A stretch of DNA of 62,023 nucleotides from Anaerolineales bacterium (GCA_026129305.1 JAHCII010000012.1:1-62023); one strand, 5' to 3'. Shown: positions 15,086-28,381, numbered from the stretch's first letter. Notes: generated from the letters alone by a model not told the origin. Made by a program: numbers and translations.

Positions 15086-18000
15086 ATTGAACAGGAACTT
15101 CCATCAGCGGGCGTTTTTCCGGCTGTGGAGGAGCGACGACCAGGGTGGAGAGCACCTCCAGCAAGCGGCTTCGCCAGCCGTCTCGCTCCAGGCCTGCCAG
15201 CCAGACGACATGTTTGCTGGTGCGCACCCCGGCGCCGAGGTTGGGGTAGCGCTTGGGCGGGTCTTTAGGCGCGGGCAGGGGGTAGCGCAGAGCCAATTGC
15301 TTGTTCTCGACGCTGATGGAGATGACCCCAGCCTGTTCGGCCAGCACGCGCACTTTGAGTTGGTAGAGCAGGTTCTGCACTTCCTCCGGCAGTTTGCCAA
15401 AGCGATCAGTAAATTCCTCTTCCAGCGCTTCGATCTCGTTCAGGTCGTGAATGTCTGCCAGGCGGCGGTAGAGTTTCAAGCGCATGGCCTTGTCCTCTAC
15501 ATAGGCGGCGGGGATGCCGACTTCGAGGGGCAGATCTACATTGATGATGGGATGATATAGGCTGATCTGCGCCGCGCCAGCGCCGGTAGGCAGCTTGCCG
15601 CTGCGTTTGAGGTCCATGACGGCTTTGGAGAGCAGGCGTGTGTAGAGATGGAAACCGACCGCGGCGATCAGGCCATGCTGGCGGTTGCCGAGCAGGTCGC
15701 CGGTACCGCGGATCTCCATGTCGCGCATGGCCACCGAAAAGCCGGCGCCCAGATGCGTGTTCTCGGCAATCGTATCGAGGCGTTGGCGGCCTTCTTGCGT
15801 AGTGGCGCGCTGGCCGTGGCGGAAGAAATAGGCGTAGGCGCGCTGGGCGCCGCGGCCCACCCGGCCGCGCAGCTGGTAGAGCTGGGCCAGCCCGAAGGTG
15901 TCGGCCCGGTCCACGATGAGCGTGTTGGCGTTGGGGATATCCAAGCCAGACTCGATGATGGTGGTGGTCAGCAAGACGTCCACCTCTCCGCGGGTGAAGG
16001 CCGCCATGCGCTCGGCCAGTTCGTGCTCCGGCAGCTGCCCGTGCGCTACGGCAATGCGCAGGTCTGGCAGCAGTTTGGTGAGCTGGCGGCGCATGCCTTC
16101 AATGGTCTGCACGCGGTTGTGCACGAAGAAGGCCTGCCCGCCGCGGTCGAGCTCTCGCAAGATCGCCCGGCGCACCAATTGTTCTGAGTAGGGTCCGACA
16201 TGGGTGACCACCGGCAGACGTTCTTCTGGAGGGGTGCTGATGGTGGAGATGTCACGCACGCCGGTGAGCGACATGTATAGGGTGCGCGGGATGGGCGTGG
16301 CGGTCATGGTCAGCACGTCCACTTCAGTGCGCATCTTCTTTAGATATTCCTTGTGGGTCACGCCAAAGCGCTGCTCTTCGTCAATGATCAGCAGGCCCAG
16401 GTCTTTGAACTGCACATCTTTCTGCACCAGGCGGTGGGTGCCAATGACGATATCCACCTGCCCGGCGGCCAGCCTGCGCAGCGTATCCGCCTGCTCGCTG
16501 CTGGTGCGGAAACGGGAGAGCATGTCCACCGTAACCGGGAAGGCGGCCAGACGCTGGTGGAAAGTTTCGTAGTGCTGCTGGGCCAGCACAGTCGTAGGCA
16601 CCAGCATGGCGACCTGCTTGCCATCCGCCACGGCTTTGAAGGCCGCGCGTAAGGCGACTTCGGTCTTGCCGTAGCCGGCATCGCCGCAGACCAGGCGGTC
16701 CATCGGGCGGCTGCTTTCCATGTCGCGCTTGACCTCTTCCAGCACGCGCAGTTGATCCTCGGTTTCTACATAGGGGAAGCTGGCTTCCAACTCGCGCTGC
16801 CAGGCGCTGTCCGGGCCGAAGGCGTGCCCCTGGGCCATCTCGCGGCGGGCGTAGAGTTCCAGCAGGTCTTCGGCGATGGCTTCCACCGCCCGGCGCACGC
16901 GCGCCTTGGAGCTGCGCCATTCTGTGCCGCCCAGGCGGCTGAGCAGCGGGGCTTCGCCGCGGCCGCCCACATAGCGGGTCAGCCGGTCGGCTTGGTGCAC
17001 AGGTACGTAGAGCTGATCGCCGCCGGCGTATTCCACGCGCAGGAACTCGCGGGCGACGCCTTCGATCTTGGCTTCCACCAAGCCTTTGAAGATGCCAATG
17101 CCATGATCAATGTGCACGACCCACTCGTCGTTTTGCAGGTCGACATAGGGCGCTTCGGGGGCTTCACGCTCCGGGCGCGGCTGGCGACGGGGTTGCGGGC
17201 GGCCCCAGCCGAAAATCTCGCCATCAGTCAGCAGGTGCACTGCAGGCTCCCTGGGCTGCTGCAAGCTCCAGCCGTCGCCCAGGGTGCCGTCGGTGAAGAT
17301 GGGCTGGTTTACGCGCCGGCTGGCGAAGCTGCGCTCCAGCCAGAGGTCGTGCAGACGGGGCGCCTGGCGCGAGACGAGATGCACTTGATCCCCGTTGTCC
17401 AGCAGGCGTTCGATGTGGTCGATGGCCAGCTTGAGTTGTCCGCCAAAGCGCGGCCCGGGCCGAAACAGGCTGGCCAGTCCCTCGGCCTCTTCCAGTGATT
17501 CGGCCGGCCCCAGCTCCAGCAAAGGCCGGTCGGACAGCTGGTCACGAATTTCGTCCAGGGTCAGGTAAGGCAGGGCGTGGGCTTCGGTCAGTAGGTCGGT
17601 GAGCAAATTCTCCTGGCGCAGGCTGAGCGCCTGGGTTTCCAGGTCGCTGATTTGCTCCTGCAGGGCTTCCATGTCATCCACCAGCACCAGGGTGTTCGCG
17701 GGCAGGTAGTCCAACAGGCTGGCGGTTTCGGCGTGCAGCAGAGGGATATGAAATTCGTTGAGGTCTTTAGCCTCCAGACCGATTTCGGCCTGACGATCGA
17801 GAAGATACTCGCGGGCTGGGCTGATCTGGGCCAGTTCAACCTCTTCCACCGTGCGCTGACTGCCTGGTTCAAAGCGGCGCAGACTGTCGACTTCATCGCC
17901 AAAGAATTCCAGCCGAATGGGCAGCGGGTCTTGCATGGCCCACAGGTCCAGAATGCCGCCGCGGCGGGCGAACTGACCGGGGGCGGTGACGCTGCTGGCG

Positions 18001-18491
18001 TTCTCATAACCGCTGCGCACCAGTCGCTCTGCCAGGACCAACGGGTCCTGGCGGCTGCCATGCTGCAAGTTGAGGCTGGCAGCCAGAAAGTCGGACTTGG
18101 GCAGGGTGCGCGCCATGAGGGCGCGACCGCTGGCAAGGATAAAGGGCGGGGGCAGGTCTGGATTGGGCAAGGCGAGACCGGCCAGCACGGCCAGGCGCTC
18201 ACGGCGGGCCGTCTCACTCCAGGCGGCGTTCTCGTAGAACAGCGAGCTGGGCTCGGCAAAATACTGGCGCATGAGCTGCGGCGCCCAGAGGCCGAGCTCT
18301 TCCAGGTAAGTCAGCGCCCGGTCACGGCGCTGGGTGAGCAGCAGAGCGGGGCGGCGGCTGACCATGGCTAGGGCAGCTGCCAGCGGCAGGCGCGCGGCGC
18401 GGATCAGCCCGAGCTTGCTAGCCCGGTCTGGGTGCGCCGCCAGTTCCTGGAAGGCGGGCAGCTGTTGGATGGTGGTCAGCAAAGGTTCCAT
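15084..18491 (-). CDS. mfd: Transcription-repair coupling factor Mfd
   Basis: Mfd removes RNA polymerase stalled at DNA lesions and recruits the UvrABC nuclease. The 1135-residue protein is full length. In order it has the UvrB-like N-terminal half, the RNA-polymerase-interacting CarD-like domain ([17 protein letters not shown]), a RecG-like helicase motor with Walker A ([15 protein letters not shown]), the DEEQRFG Walker B region, TATPIPRTL, the GRVGRG motif VI block, and the C-terminal TRCF domain. The stop codon lies on the edge of the shared terminator. pth lies 45 bases upstream on the same strand, separated by an ATTAG-rich spacer. Confidence 0.97.
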   Translation of the reverse strand: MEPLLTTIQQLPAFQELAAHPDRASKLGLIRAARLPLAAALAMVSRRPALLLTQRRDRALTYLEELGLWAPQLMRQYFAEPSSLFYENAAWSETARRERLAVLAGLALPNPDLPPPFILASGRALMARTLPKSDFLAASLNLQHGSRQDPLVLAERLVRSGYENASSVTAPGQFARRGGILDLWAMQDPLPIRLEFFGDEVDSLRRFEPGSQRTVEEVELAQISPAREYLLDRQAEIGLEAKDLNEFHIPLLHAETASLLDYLPANTLVLVDDMEALQEQISDLETQALSLRQENLLTDLLTEAHALPYLTLDEIRDQLSDRPLLELGPAESLEEAEGLASLFRPGPRFGGQLKLAIDHIERLLDNGDQVHLVSRQAPRLHDLWLERSFASRRVNQPIFTDGTLGDGWSLQQPREPAVHLLTDGEIFGWGRPQPRRQPRPEREAPEAPYVDLQNDEWVVHIDHGIGIFKGLVEAKIEGVAREFLRVEYAGGDQLYVPVHQADRLTRYVGGRGEAPLLSRLGGTEWRSSKARVRRAVEAIAEDLLELYARREMAQGHAFGPDSAWQRELEASFPYVETEDQLRVLEEVKRDMESSRPMDRLVCGDAGYGKTEVALRAAFKAVADGKQVAMLVPTTVLAQQHYETFHQRLAAFPVTVDMLSRFRTSSEQADTLRRLAAGQVDIVIGTHRLVQKDVQFKDLGLLIIDEEQRFGVTHKEYLKKMRTEVDVLTMTATPIPRTLYMSLTGVRDISTISTPPEERLPVVTHVGPYSEQLVRRAILRELDRGGQAFFVHNRVQTIEGMRRQLTKLLPDLRIAVAHGQLPEHELAERMAAFTRGEVDVLLTTTIIESGLDIPNANTLIVDRADTFGLAQLYQLRGRVGRGAQRAYAYFFRHGQRATTQEGRQRLDTIAENTHLGAGFSVAMRDMEIRGTGDLLGNRQHGLIAAVGFHLYTRLLSKAVMDLKRSGKLPTGAGAAQISLYHPIINVDLPLEVGIPAAYVEDKAMRLKLYRRLADIHDLNEIEALEEEFTDRFGKLPEEVQNLLYQLKVRVLAEQAGVISISVENKQLALRYPLPAPKDPPKRYPNLGAGVRTSKHVVWLAGLERDGWRSRLLEVLSTLVVAPPQPEKRPLMEVPVQ

Positions 18492-18536
18492 AGGCTCAGG
18501 AATTAGTAATTAGGGATTAGGAAGAGGTCCCGGTCA

Positions 18537-19148
18537 CTAATCACTTTCATGGGCGTTGTACTTGTTCATGGCGCTGACGATACCGTCACTGACGAAGCTC
18601 AGGCCGGCTTCGGCGGCACGCTGCAGCACAAAGGGCAGTTCTTCGCGTTCCTGCCGGGAGAAGTCTTGCAATACGTGGTCGGGCGTACGCATGCGGCCCT
18701 TGGGCCGGCCCACGCCCACCCGTAGGCGCGCAAAATCCTGGCCGCCGAGGTTCTCGATGATCGACTTCATGCCCTTTTGCCCGGCGGAACCGCCTTCGGC
18801 GCGCAGGCGCAGGCTGCCAAAGGGCAAATCGACGTCGTCATAGATCACCAGCAGTTTTTCCAGCGGCGCCTTGTAAAAGCGCAGCAGCCCGCGCACAGCA
18901 CTGCCGGAGCGGTTCATGTAAGTGCGCGGCTTGGCCAGCACCAGGCGTTCTTCGCCGTGGCGGGCGCTGGCCACCAGCGCCTCGGACTGCATGCGGCTGA
19001 AGATGGCTTCCAGCTGACGGGCCATCTCGTCCACGGCCAAGAAACCGGCGTTGTGCCGGTTCAGCGTGTATTCAGGCCCGGGGTTGCCCAGGCCGACGAT
19101 GACGAAAGGCGGATTGTCGTTGATTTCCTTCTTTTTACGCCGAAACAT
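18537..19148 (-). CDS. pth: Peptidyl-tRNA hydrolase
   Basis: Pth frees tRNA from peptides dropped by stalled ribosomes. The start region [19 protein letters not shown] includes the catalytic histidine. [18 protein letters not shown] and the [12 protein letters not shown] block follow, all standard for the family. The ATG at 19148 gives 203 residues with a short basic leader (MFRRKKKEI) and has GGAG at a good distance. The gene precedes mfd on the same strand and may be cotranscribed with it. Confidence 0.95.
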   Translation of the reverse strand: MFRRKKKEINDNPPFVIVGLGNPGPEYTLNRHNAGFLAVDEMARQLEAIFSRMQSEALVASARHGEERLVLAKPRTYMNRSGSAVRGLLRFYKAPLEKLLVIYDDVDLPFGSLRLRAEGGSAGQKGMKSIIENLGGQDFARLRVGVGRPKGRMRTPDHVLQDFSRQEREELPFVLQRAAEAGLSFVSDGIVSAMNKYNAHESD

Positions 19149-19218
19149 GTTTCTCCGAGTAGTTAAATGCATAAAGGTTTTTAAAAGCCCTACGCCACCG
19201 CCGCGGGTGCGGGGGTGG

Positions 19219-19246
19219 TTGAGCGGCAATTTTAACACCGTATAAT
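19219..19246 (+). promoter_or_regulatory. Promoter of the TPR/membrane gene
   Basis: TTGAGC at 19219-19224, a 16-base spacer, and TATAAT at 19241-19246. Here a normal leader with a GGGAG ribosome site precedes the start at 19273. Confidence 0.6.
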
Positions 19247-19272
19247 TGGGATGCGCTATAAGAGGGAGAATG

Positions 19273-19752
19273 ATGGACGACCTCAGCAACATTCGCAATT
19301 TGATAGCACATAATAAGCGAGCAGAGGCCTTGCAGGCTTTGAATACCTACTTGGTTCGTAATCCGCGTCAAGAGGAAGCCTGGCTGCTGACTGAAGGCTT
19401 GCTGAATACCAAGGCTGAGAAAGAGCGCTTGCTGCGTAAAGGGCTTGAATTCCTGCCAAATAGCTCGAAACTAAGATCCCAATTGGGCGAAATTCACGGG
19501 GACATACCTACCTTAGGCGTCGCCGCAGAACCGGCGGTTTTTGCAGTAAAAGAGACAGAAATTGCTGTCAATGCACAGAACAGGATAACGCCAGTCAAGA
19601 TTGTTGATATCGCCATTCCTTTTTGGTCGATGGTCAACCAAATCGTGGCTTTTTACTTCGCCAGTATAGTGGCTGGCGTTGTAGTATTTGCGATTGGGGT
19701 TTTCCTTTTGTTGGGGCTGCTATTTGTTTCCGGAATCTTTGGTGTTAGATAA
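19273..19752 (+). CDS. Small protein with a TPR-like N-terminus and one C-terminal membrane helix
   Basis: 159 residues of unknown function. Residues 1-70 look like two short TPR-type helix pairs (NLIAHNKRAEALQALNTYLV and similar), a pattern common in Chloroflexota proteins. A variable linker follows, and the last 45 residues form a strongly hydrophobic helix, so the protein is probably anchored with its N-terminus in the cytoplasm. Of two adjacent ATGs, 19273 is better spaced from GGGAG. It has its own promoter and a strong terminator, hence it is a single-gene unit. Its base composition is lower in GC than that of its neighbours. Confidence 0.7.
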   Translation: MDDLSNIRNLIAHNKRAEALQALNTYLVRNPRQEEAWLLTEGLLNTKAEKERLLRKGLEFLPNSSKLRSQLGEIHGDIPTLGVAAEPAVFAVKETEIAVNAQNRITPVKIVDIAIPFWSMVNQIVAFYFASIVAGVVVFAIGVFLLLGLLFVSGIFGVR

Positions 19753-19754
19753 AA

Positions 19755-19785
19755 AGACGCCGCACGAAGTGCGGCGTCTCTTTTT
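19755..19785 (+). terminator. Rho-independent terminator
   Basis: A perfect 11-bp stem AGACGCCGCAC/GTGCGGCGTCT with a GAA loop, then a T-run. It terminates the TPR/membrane gene. ahcY, which ends at 19801 on the other strand, may also use it. Confidence 0.9.
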
Positions 19786-19800
19786 ACAGGCGGTTTCGGC

Positions 19801-21078
<1,278 letters not shown>

Positions 21079-21092
21079 TTATAACGTGCGGA

Positions 21093-22058
21093 TCAATGAC
21101 TGGGGATCAGCGCATGTAACGCGCTGGCGTCTTTATAAAACTCTTCGTAGCGGGACAGGAACTGCTGCGGGGTGAAGTGGTGGGCCTGTGGCCCTTCGTT
21201 TTCCAGGCAGTAGGTGGCGGCCAGGGAGCCGATCTGGGCGCAGATGTCCCAATCCAAGCCCATGCGGTATCCGGTCAGGAAACCGCCGCGGAAGGCATCG
21301 CCGCCGCCGGTGGGGTCTACAATCTGCTCGGTGGGGAAAGCCTCGACCGGTTTTTCTTCACCGTCCACATACACCAGGGCGCCCTTTGGACCCATGGTGA
21401 TGGCCATGAACTTGAGGTGCGAGAGGATCTCATCGGTAGACATCTTGGTCTTGTCCTTGATCAGCTCAAACTCGTACTCATTGGCGAACAAGGCGTGTGC
21501 ACTCTCCACGCCGGCGCGCAGCACGTCGCCTTCGAAGCGGATGATCTGCTGGCTGGGGTCGTAGATGTAGGGGATATTGAGCGCCTTGCATTCGTCGATG
21601 TAGCGCTGCATGGCGCCGGGCTCATTGGGGGAGACGATCACCATTTCCGGGCGCGGCCCTTGCAGTTCGTGCAAGGAGAGCTCACCGGCATGGGCCATGG
21701 CGCCGGGGTAGAAGCTGGCCACCTGGGCGTTGGAGCGGTCTGTGGTGGCGAAGAACGAGGCGGTGTAGGTGCCTGGCACCACCTGGATGTTGGCGGTGTC
21801 CACGCCGTGCTCCTGAAGGAAGGCGCGGTAGTCGGCAAAGTCTTCGCCCACCGTGGCCAGTACGCGCGGCCGCCCGCCCAACAGCGCTAAGGTATAGGCG
21901 ATGTTGGGGGCGATGCCGCCGCGGCGGCGCACCAAGCTCTCCACCAGGAAGGAGAGGCTGATCTTTTCGAGATGTTCTGGGAGTAGGTGCTCTTTGAAAT
22001 GACCAGGAAAGGTCATCAGGTAGTCGTAGGCGACTGAACCCGTAACAAGAATATCCAT
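21093..22058 (-). CDS. PfkB-family carbohydrate kinase, probably adenosine kinase
   Basis: A 321-residue ribokinase-fold enzyme. The PfkB signature with the catalytic aspartate is DPTGGGDAFRGGFLTGY near residue 250. The glycine pair near residue 50 is RRGGIAPN, with IAYTLALLGG after it. The pattern is closest to adenosine- or nucleoside-type PfkB kinases. The partnership with ahcY supports this: AhcY releases adenosine, and phosphorylation to AMP would pull the reaction forward. The substrate is inferred from context and not from a specific motif. Translation probably starts at the ATG at 22058; an in-frame GTG at 22079 is an alternative. The gene has a long structured leader. Confidence 0.8.
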   Translation of the reverse strand: MDILVTGSVAYDYLMTFPGHFKEHLLPEHLEKISLSFLVESLVRRRGGIAPNIAYTLALLGGRPRVLATVGEDFADYRAFLQEHGVDTANIQVVPGTYTASFFATTDRSNAQVASFYPGAMAHAGELSLHELQGPRPEMVIVSPNEPGAMQRYIDECKALNIPYIYDPSQQIIRFEGDVLRAGVESAHALFANEYEFELIKDKTKMSTDEILSHLKFMAITMGPKGALVYVDGEEKPVEAFPTEQIVDPTGGGDAFRGGFLTGYRMGLDWDICAQIGSLAATYCLENEGPQAHHFTPQQFLSRYEEFYKDASALHALIPSH

Positions 22059-22131
22059 CAAGTTTTTCTCTCGCCACACTAAAAGACGCTCTCGGCGAGA
22101 GCGTCCTCCCGTTCTGACGGGTTGCGAAGCG
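22059..22131 (-). promoter_or_regulatory. Structured leader with an internal terminator-like hairpin (candidate attenuator or riboswitch)
   Basis: Between promoter and start codon the minus-strand RNA contains CCCGT-CAGA-ACGGG (22121-22108). A 9-bp hairpin GACGCTCTC-GCC-GAGAGCGTC (22105-22085) follows, directly before TTTT (22084-22081). The segment CTCTCGCC in that hairpin is also perfectly complementary to GGCGAGAG at 22075-22068, next to the ribosome site, so two exclusive structures are possible. The conserved cores of SAM-I and SAH riboswitches are not recognisable. Confidence 0.5.
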
Positions 22132-22137
22132 AGGCGA

Positions 22138-22166
22138 AGTGTACTATATGCCCAACAGAATGTCAA
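22138..22166 (-). promoter_or_regulatory. Promoter of the kinase-ahcY operon
   Basis: On the minus strand: TTGACA at 22166-22161, a 17-base spacer, and TACACT at 22143-22138. Unlike many promoters here it lies about 80 bases before the start codon, leaving room for the leader. Confidence 0.75.
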
Positions 22167-22192
22167 AATGGGCAAGAGCGCGGGCAAGCCAC

Positions 22193-22198
22193 TATAAT
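22193..22198 (+). promoter_or_regulatory. -10 box of the small membrane protein gene
   Basis: TATAAT, 6 bases before the ATG at 22205; a leaderless transcript is predicted. A weak TGGGCA lies 18 bases upstream. Confidence 0.5.
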
Positions 22199-22204
22199 GA
22201 ACCT

Positions 22205-22492
22205 ATGGACTTGCAAAGCTTGGGTACGCTGGCCGGGGCACTTTCCGTATGGGGTGCGGCTTTCCTGTTGGCCCTGTGGGCCAGCCTGGTGTATTGGACC
22301 TGGAGAGACGCCCAAGCGCGCATCAGCCAGCCGCTGCGTCGAACGCTGGCGGTTCTGATCCCAGTGGTCTTGTTCATCCCCGGCGTGCTGATCTATCTGA
22401 TCGTACGCCCGGCGCGCACCATGGAAGAAGAGTATTTGTTGACCTTGGAGGAAGAAGCCCTGCTGAGGGCGGTGGAGCAGAACGAGGAGTAG
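22205..22492 (+). CDS. Small two-helix membrane protein
   Basis: 95 residues with two hydrophobic helices (about 8-29 and 45-67) separated by a basic loop (RDAQARISQPLRRT), and an acidic C-terminal tail (MEEEYLLTLEEEALLRAVEQ). Similar small proteins with the SLVYWTWRDAQAR pattern are common in Chloroflexota, but I cannot name a function. It is divergent from the kinase-ahcY operon. The start at 22205 is fixed by the TATAAT box. A roadblock-domain gene follows on the same strand. Confidence 0.75.
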   Translation: MDLQSLGTLAGALSVWGAAFLLALWASLVYWTWRDAQARISQPLRRTLAVLIPVVLFIPGVLIYLIVRPARTMEEEYLLTLEEEALLRAVEQNEE

Positions 22493-22544
22493 CCCTGCAT
22501 CAAGGCTGCGCTTGACCGATATGGTAGACTAAACCAACCGAGTG

Positions 22545-22919
22545 ATGGCTGAAACGCGCGCGACTGAAATGATACATCGCCTGCGAGAGCTGCAAGCCGC
22601 AGCTCCCGACATCCTCGGCTCGGCGGTGGTCACCGCCGACGGCCTGTCGCTGGCCTCGGCCTTGCCGGCCGAAGTCAGTGAAGAGCGCATTGCGGCCATG
22701 TCTGCCGCCATGCTGAGCCTGGGCGAACGCATCTCTGTAGAATTGCAACGCGGCGAATTCGAGGAAGTCTACATCCGCGGCGACCAGGGTCTGGTGCTGC
22801 TGACCGCCGTGGGCCGCGACGCAGTGCTGGCGGCGCTTTCCCGCAACGAATCCAAGCTGGGCATCATCTTTCTGGAAATGCGCCGCGCCGCGGCGGATCT
22901 GCTTGCCTATGTGTCGTAG
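22545..22919 (+). CDS. Roadblock/LC7-domain protein
   Basis: 124 residues that fill one roadblock/LC7 domain: an N-terminal helix (ATEMIHRLRELQ), then PDILGSAVVTADGLSLASAL and the strand GLVLLTAVGRDAVL. In bacteria such proteins (MglB type) regulate small Ras-like GTPases of the MglA family, often in polarity or motility. No GTPase gene is in this window, so the partner is elsewhere or the role differs. The start could also be the GTG three bases earlier. A GC-rich hairpin lies downstream. Confidence 0.85.
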   Translation: MAETRATEMIHRLRELQAAAPDILGSAVVTADGLSLASALPAEVSEERIAAMSAAMLSLGERISVELQRGEFEEVYIRGDQGLVLLTAVGRDAVLAALSRNESKLGIIFLEMRRAAADLLAYVS

Positions 22920-22954
22920 AGTGCATCGTTCCAGCCTGCCATCTGATCTGCGCC

Positions 22955-22997
22955 TCGGGGAGGGGTCCCTATCAACACCCCTCCCCGATGTCTTTTA
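22955..22997 (+). terminator. Strong GC hairpin before pyrG
   Basis: TCGGGGAGGGG (22955-22965) pairs perfectly with CCCCTCCCCGA (22978-22988), followed by TGTCTTTT. It ends the roadblock gene. It could also act as a leader attenuator of pyrG, whose start is only 34 bases on. Confidence 0.7.
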
Positions 22998-23012
22998 ACT
23001 CCCCTGCCATGA

Positions 23013-25971
<2,959 letters not shown>

Positions 25972-25986
25972 GCTAGTTGGGGACCC

Positions 25987-26190
25987 ATGAAAGTTCGGGA
26001 TGTCATTCGACTGATTGAAGAAGACGGCTGGTTTCTGGTTGCAACAAAAGGCAGCCATCGCCAGTACAAACATCCCGCCAAAGTTGGTCGTGTAACCATT
26101 GCTGGTCACTCAAGTTTGGACTTGGCAAAGGGCACTTTGAGCAGTATCTTTAAGCAGGCGCAACTCAAGAAACCTGGAAGAAAGGCATAG
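25987..26190 (+). CDS. hicA: HicA-family mRNA interferase toxin
   Basis: 67 residues with the HicA double-stranded-RNA-binding-like fold: KVRDVIRLIEEDGWFLVATKGSHRQYKHP, broken here by no gap, contains the catalytic histidine in GSHRQY. The C-terminus is rich in lysine. HicA cleaves mRNA and is blocked by HicB. hicB begins two bases after the stop codon. The pair is richer in A and T than eno and sits at the left edge of an accessory block, which points to acquisition. Confidence 0.9.
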   Translation: MKVRDVIRLIEEDGWFLVATKGSHRQYKHPAKVGRVTIAGHSSLDLAKGTLSSIFKQAQLKKPGRKA

Positions 26191-26192
26191 TC

Positions 26193-26402
26193 ATGGCTCG
26201 TTATTTGATTGTGATTGAAAAAACGAATAAAAACTATTCCGCCTATTCTCCAGACCTTGATGGTTGCGTTGCAGCTGGACAAACCCGTGAAGAAACTGTT
26301 AAGAACATGCAAGAGGCTATAGAGTTTCATTTGGCGGGTATGGAAGAAGATGGACTTCCATTGCCAGAAGGTAGTGCCAGCGCAGAGTACGTGGCTGTAT
26401 AG
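26193..26402 (+). CDS. hicB: HicB-family antitoxin
   Basis: 69 residues forming the partial RNase-H-like fold of HicB: the strand YLIVIEKTNKNYSAYSPDL, the conserved DGCVAAGQTREE turn, and the helix NMQEAIEFHLAGM. It neutralises HicA by covering its active site. No C-terminal helix-turn-helix or ribbon-helix-helix DNA-binding domain is present, so autoregulation by this short form is not evident. It follows hicA after two bases. Confidence 0.9.
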   Translation: MARYLIVIEKTNKNYSAYSPDLDGCVAAGQTREETVKNMQEAIEFHLAGMEEDGLPLPEGSASAEYVAV

Positions 26403-26428
26403 TCCAAAATCAAGACGGGTATCGGGTG

Positions 26429-26434
26429 TAAGAT
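26429..26434 (+). promoter_or_regulatory. -10 box of the AEC transporter gene
   Basis: TAAGAT, 6 bases before the GTG at 26441. No ribosome site is visible; a leaderless transcript is predicted. Confidence 0.45.
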
Positions 26435-26440
26435 AGCCCC

Positions 26441-27367
26441 GTGACCCAAATCCTCGCCATCATCGTCCCCGTGTTCGCCGTGGTAGCCGTCGGCTACCTG
26501 GCAGCCCGCTGGGGCTGGTTGTCCGCGGTGGACAACAGCGGCATCTCCAAGTTCGTCTTCGTCTTGGCGCTGCCGTTGCTGCTTTTCGACTCGCTGGCGA
26601 ACTTAGAGTCGCCCGGCGTCTTCCGTTGGCAGTTCCTGCTGTCCTTCTTTGCCGGGTCTTTCATCGTCTACGCGCTGGGGTATTTCCTCAGCAAATGGCT
26701 GTTTGGCGCCGCCCCCAAAGAGCAGGCCGTCTTCGGCCTGGGGGGCGCGTATTCCAATATGGTGCTGATCGGCCTGCCGGTGGTCTCGGCGGCCTTTGGC
26801 GAAGCCGGGCTGCTGCCGATGCTGATCCTGATCTCGCTGCACAGCGTGCTACTGTTCAGCGTCTTTCTGCTGCTGGCCGAGCGCGGCGACCCGGGCGACT
26901 GGGTCCGCCAGCTGCGCCTCTCTGCCCGCCAGCTGATGACCAACCCGCTGATCCTGGGCCTGCTGGCCGGTGTGCTGGCCCGGGCGCTGAGGCTGGGGTT
27001 GCCCGGCCCGCTGGCCGAGGCGGTGCACATCATCGGCCAGGCGGCGCTGCCCTGCTCGCTGATCGTGCTGGGCGCCTCGCTGCGCGAATACAAGCTGGGC
27101 GGCGAACTGGGCAAGGCCTGGGCCATCGTAGCGCTCAAGCTGCTCGCTCAGCCGCTGATCGTCTGGGCGCTGGCCTTTCACATCTTCCATCTGGAGCCGC
27201 TGTGGGCGGCCGTGGCGGTGATCGCTGCGGCGCTGCCGGTGGGGGTCAACGCTTATATTATGGCCGAGCAGTACCAGGTTGGCCGGGCGACCATCTCGAC
27301 CGCTATCCTAGTCTCGACGCTGCTCTCGGTGGTGACGCAGTCGCTGCTACTTTCCATTTTGCTGTAA
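26441..27367 (+). CDS. AEC-family (auxin efflux carrier type) transporter
   Basis: 308 residues with about ten transmembrane helices in two similar halves. Each half begins with a helix pair followed by a glycine/proline-broken region, as in the AEC/BART fold (GGAYSNMVLIGLPV and GVNAYIMAEQYQV). Bacterial members export or import small organic acids, for example malonate or malate, and the substrate cannot be told here. The GTG start is supported by the TAAGAT box. The gene is GC-rich like the core genome, although it lies inside a low-GC block. Confidence 0.85.
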   Translation: MTQILAIIVPVFAVVAVGYLAARWGWLSAVDNSGISKFVFVLALPLLLFDSLANLESPGVFRWQFLLSFFAGSFIVYALGYFLSKWLFGAAPKEQAVFGLGGAYSNMVLIGLPVVSAAFGEAGLLPMLILISLHSVLLFSVFLLLAERGDPGDWVRQLRLSARQLMTNPLILGLLAGVLARALRLGLPGPLAEAVHIIGQAALPCSLIVLGASLREYKLGGELGKAWAIVALKLLAQPLIVWALAFHIFHLEPLWAAVAVIAAALPVGVNAYIMAEQYQVGRATISTAILVSTLLSVVTQSLLLSILL

Positions 27368-27381
27368 TGGTAATTATATAC

Positions 27382-27410
27382 TTGACAAATGCATGCCATT
27401 CTGCTATCCT
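27382..27410 (+). promoter_or_regulatory. Promoter of the transposase gene
   Basis: TTGACA at 27382-27387, a 17-base spacer, and TATCCT at 27405-27410. The GAGG ribosome site and ATG at 27434 follow. Confidence 0.65.
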
Positions 27411-27433
27411 TGACATGAAAGTTGAGGTATGGC

Positions 27434-28381
27434 ATGGCGAAAGAGAAACTAAAAGCATTTGGCGATATGACCGAGAACGAGGCCCGCGAGTTTCTAGAGA
27501 ACTTGCGCTGGCCCAACGGCCCTGTTTGCCCGCATTGCGGCCATGATGTAGCTCACAAGCTAAGTGGCAAGGTGGGGAGCAAGAAGCCCGTACGCCCCGG
27601 CGTGTACGCCTGCGCCCAATGCCGCAAGCAGTTCACAGTTACAGTCGGCACTATCTTTGAAAGCTCCCGCATCCCCTTGCGTAAGTGGCTCATGGCCTTC
27701 TACCTGATGAACGCCAGCAAGAAGGGCATCAGCGCTCACCAGCTTCACCGCATGTTAGGCATTACTTACAAAACGGCTTGGTTCATGTGCCATCGCATCC
27801 GCGAGTCAATGCGCAAAGAGCCAGTAAGCAGCCTGCTTGAAGGAGTTGTTGAGGCTGACGAAACTTACATCGGCGGCAAGGAATCCAACAAGCATCTAAG
27901 CAAGCGAAGCGGCAAGCGTGGCCGGAGTACAGATAGCAAGACCCCTGTTTTTGCTCTAGTTGAGCGCGGCGGGGAATTGCGCGCTGGCAAGGTTGCTAAT
28001 GTTGGCTCAGCCACTTTGCCAAACATCATTCGCCGCCATGTACACCCCGACGCAACTCTTATGACTGACAGCTTCAATGCCTACGCTTCTGCCAATGAGC
28101 ATGTACTTTTCCATGAAGCCGTAGATCACTCTCGCAAAGAATATGTGCGCGGTAATGTCCATGTGAACACGCTCGAAGGTTGGTTCTCGCTCTTGAAGCG
28201 CGGCATCAATGGCACATTCCACCATGTAAGCGAAAAGCACCTTGACCGCTACATTGACGAATTTGTGCATCGATACAATTGGCGCGAAATGGATGATGTA
28301 CAGCGCACCATCAAGGCCCTAAAGGGTGCGCCAGGTAAGCGACTGTATTACAAAGAACCAAAGCAAAATCTTGACGGCTGA
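27434..28381 (+). CDS. IS1595-family (ISXO2-like) transposase
   Basis: 315 residues, apparently intact. An N-terminal zinc ribbon has cysteine pairs in CPHCG and CAQC. A helix-turn-helix region (GISAHQLHRMLGITYKTAWF) follows, and then the ISXO2-like DDE domain with acidic residues in VEADETYIGG and MTDSFNAY and the C-terminal HVNTLEGWFSLLKRGI block. The ATG at 27434 has GAGG 7 bases upstream. No convincing terminal inverted repeats or target duplication are visible on either side, so the gene may be stranded or domesticated. Confidence 0.9.
   Translation: MAKEKLKAFGDMTENEAREFLENLRWPNGPVCPHCGHDVAHKLSGKVGSKKPVRPGVYACAQCRKQFTVTVGTIFESSRIPLRKWLMAFYLMNASKKGISAHQLHRMLGITYKTAWFMCHRIRESMRKEPVSSLLEGVVEADETYIGGKESNKHLSKRSGKRGRSTDSKTPVFALVERGGELRAGKVANVGSATLPNIIRRHVHPDATLMTDSFNAYASANEHVLFHEAVDHSRKEYVRGNVHVNTLEGWFSLLKRGINGTFHHVSEKHLDRYIDEFVHRYNWREMDDVQRTIKALKGAPGKRLYYKEPKQNLDG

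Noticed and set aside
18492..18536. Promoter or gene in the mfd-pth gap
   Set aside because: Only ATTAG-type short repeats are present; no -10/-35 pair or open frame.
22059..22131. Known SAM-I or SAH riboswitch
   Set aside because: The leader is too short for SAM-I and lacks the conserved blocks of both classes as I know them.
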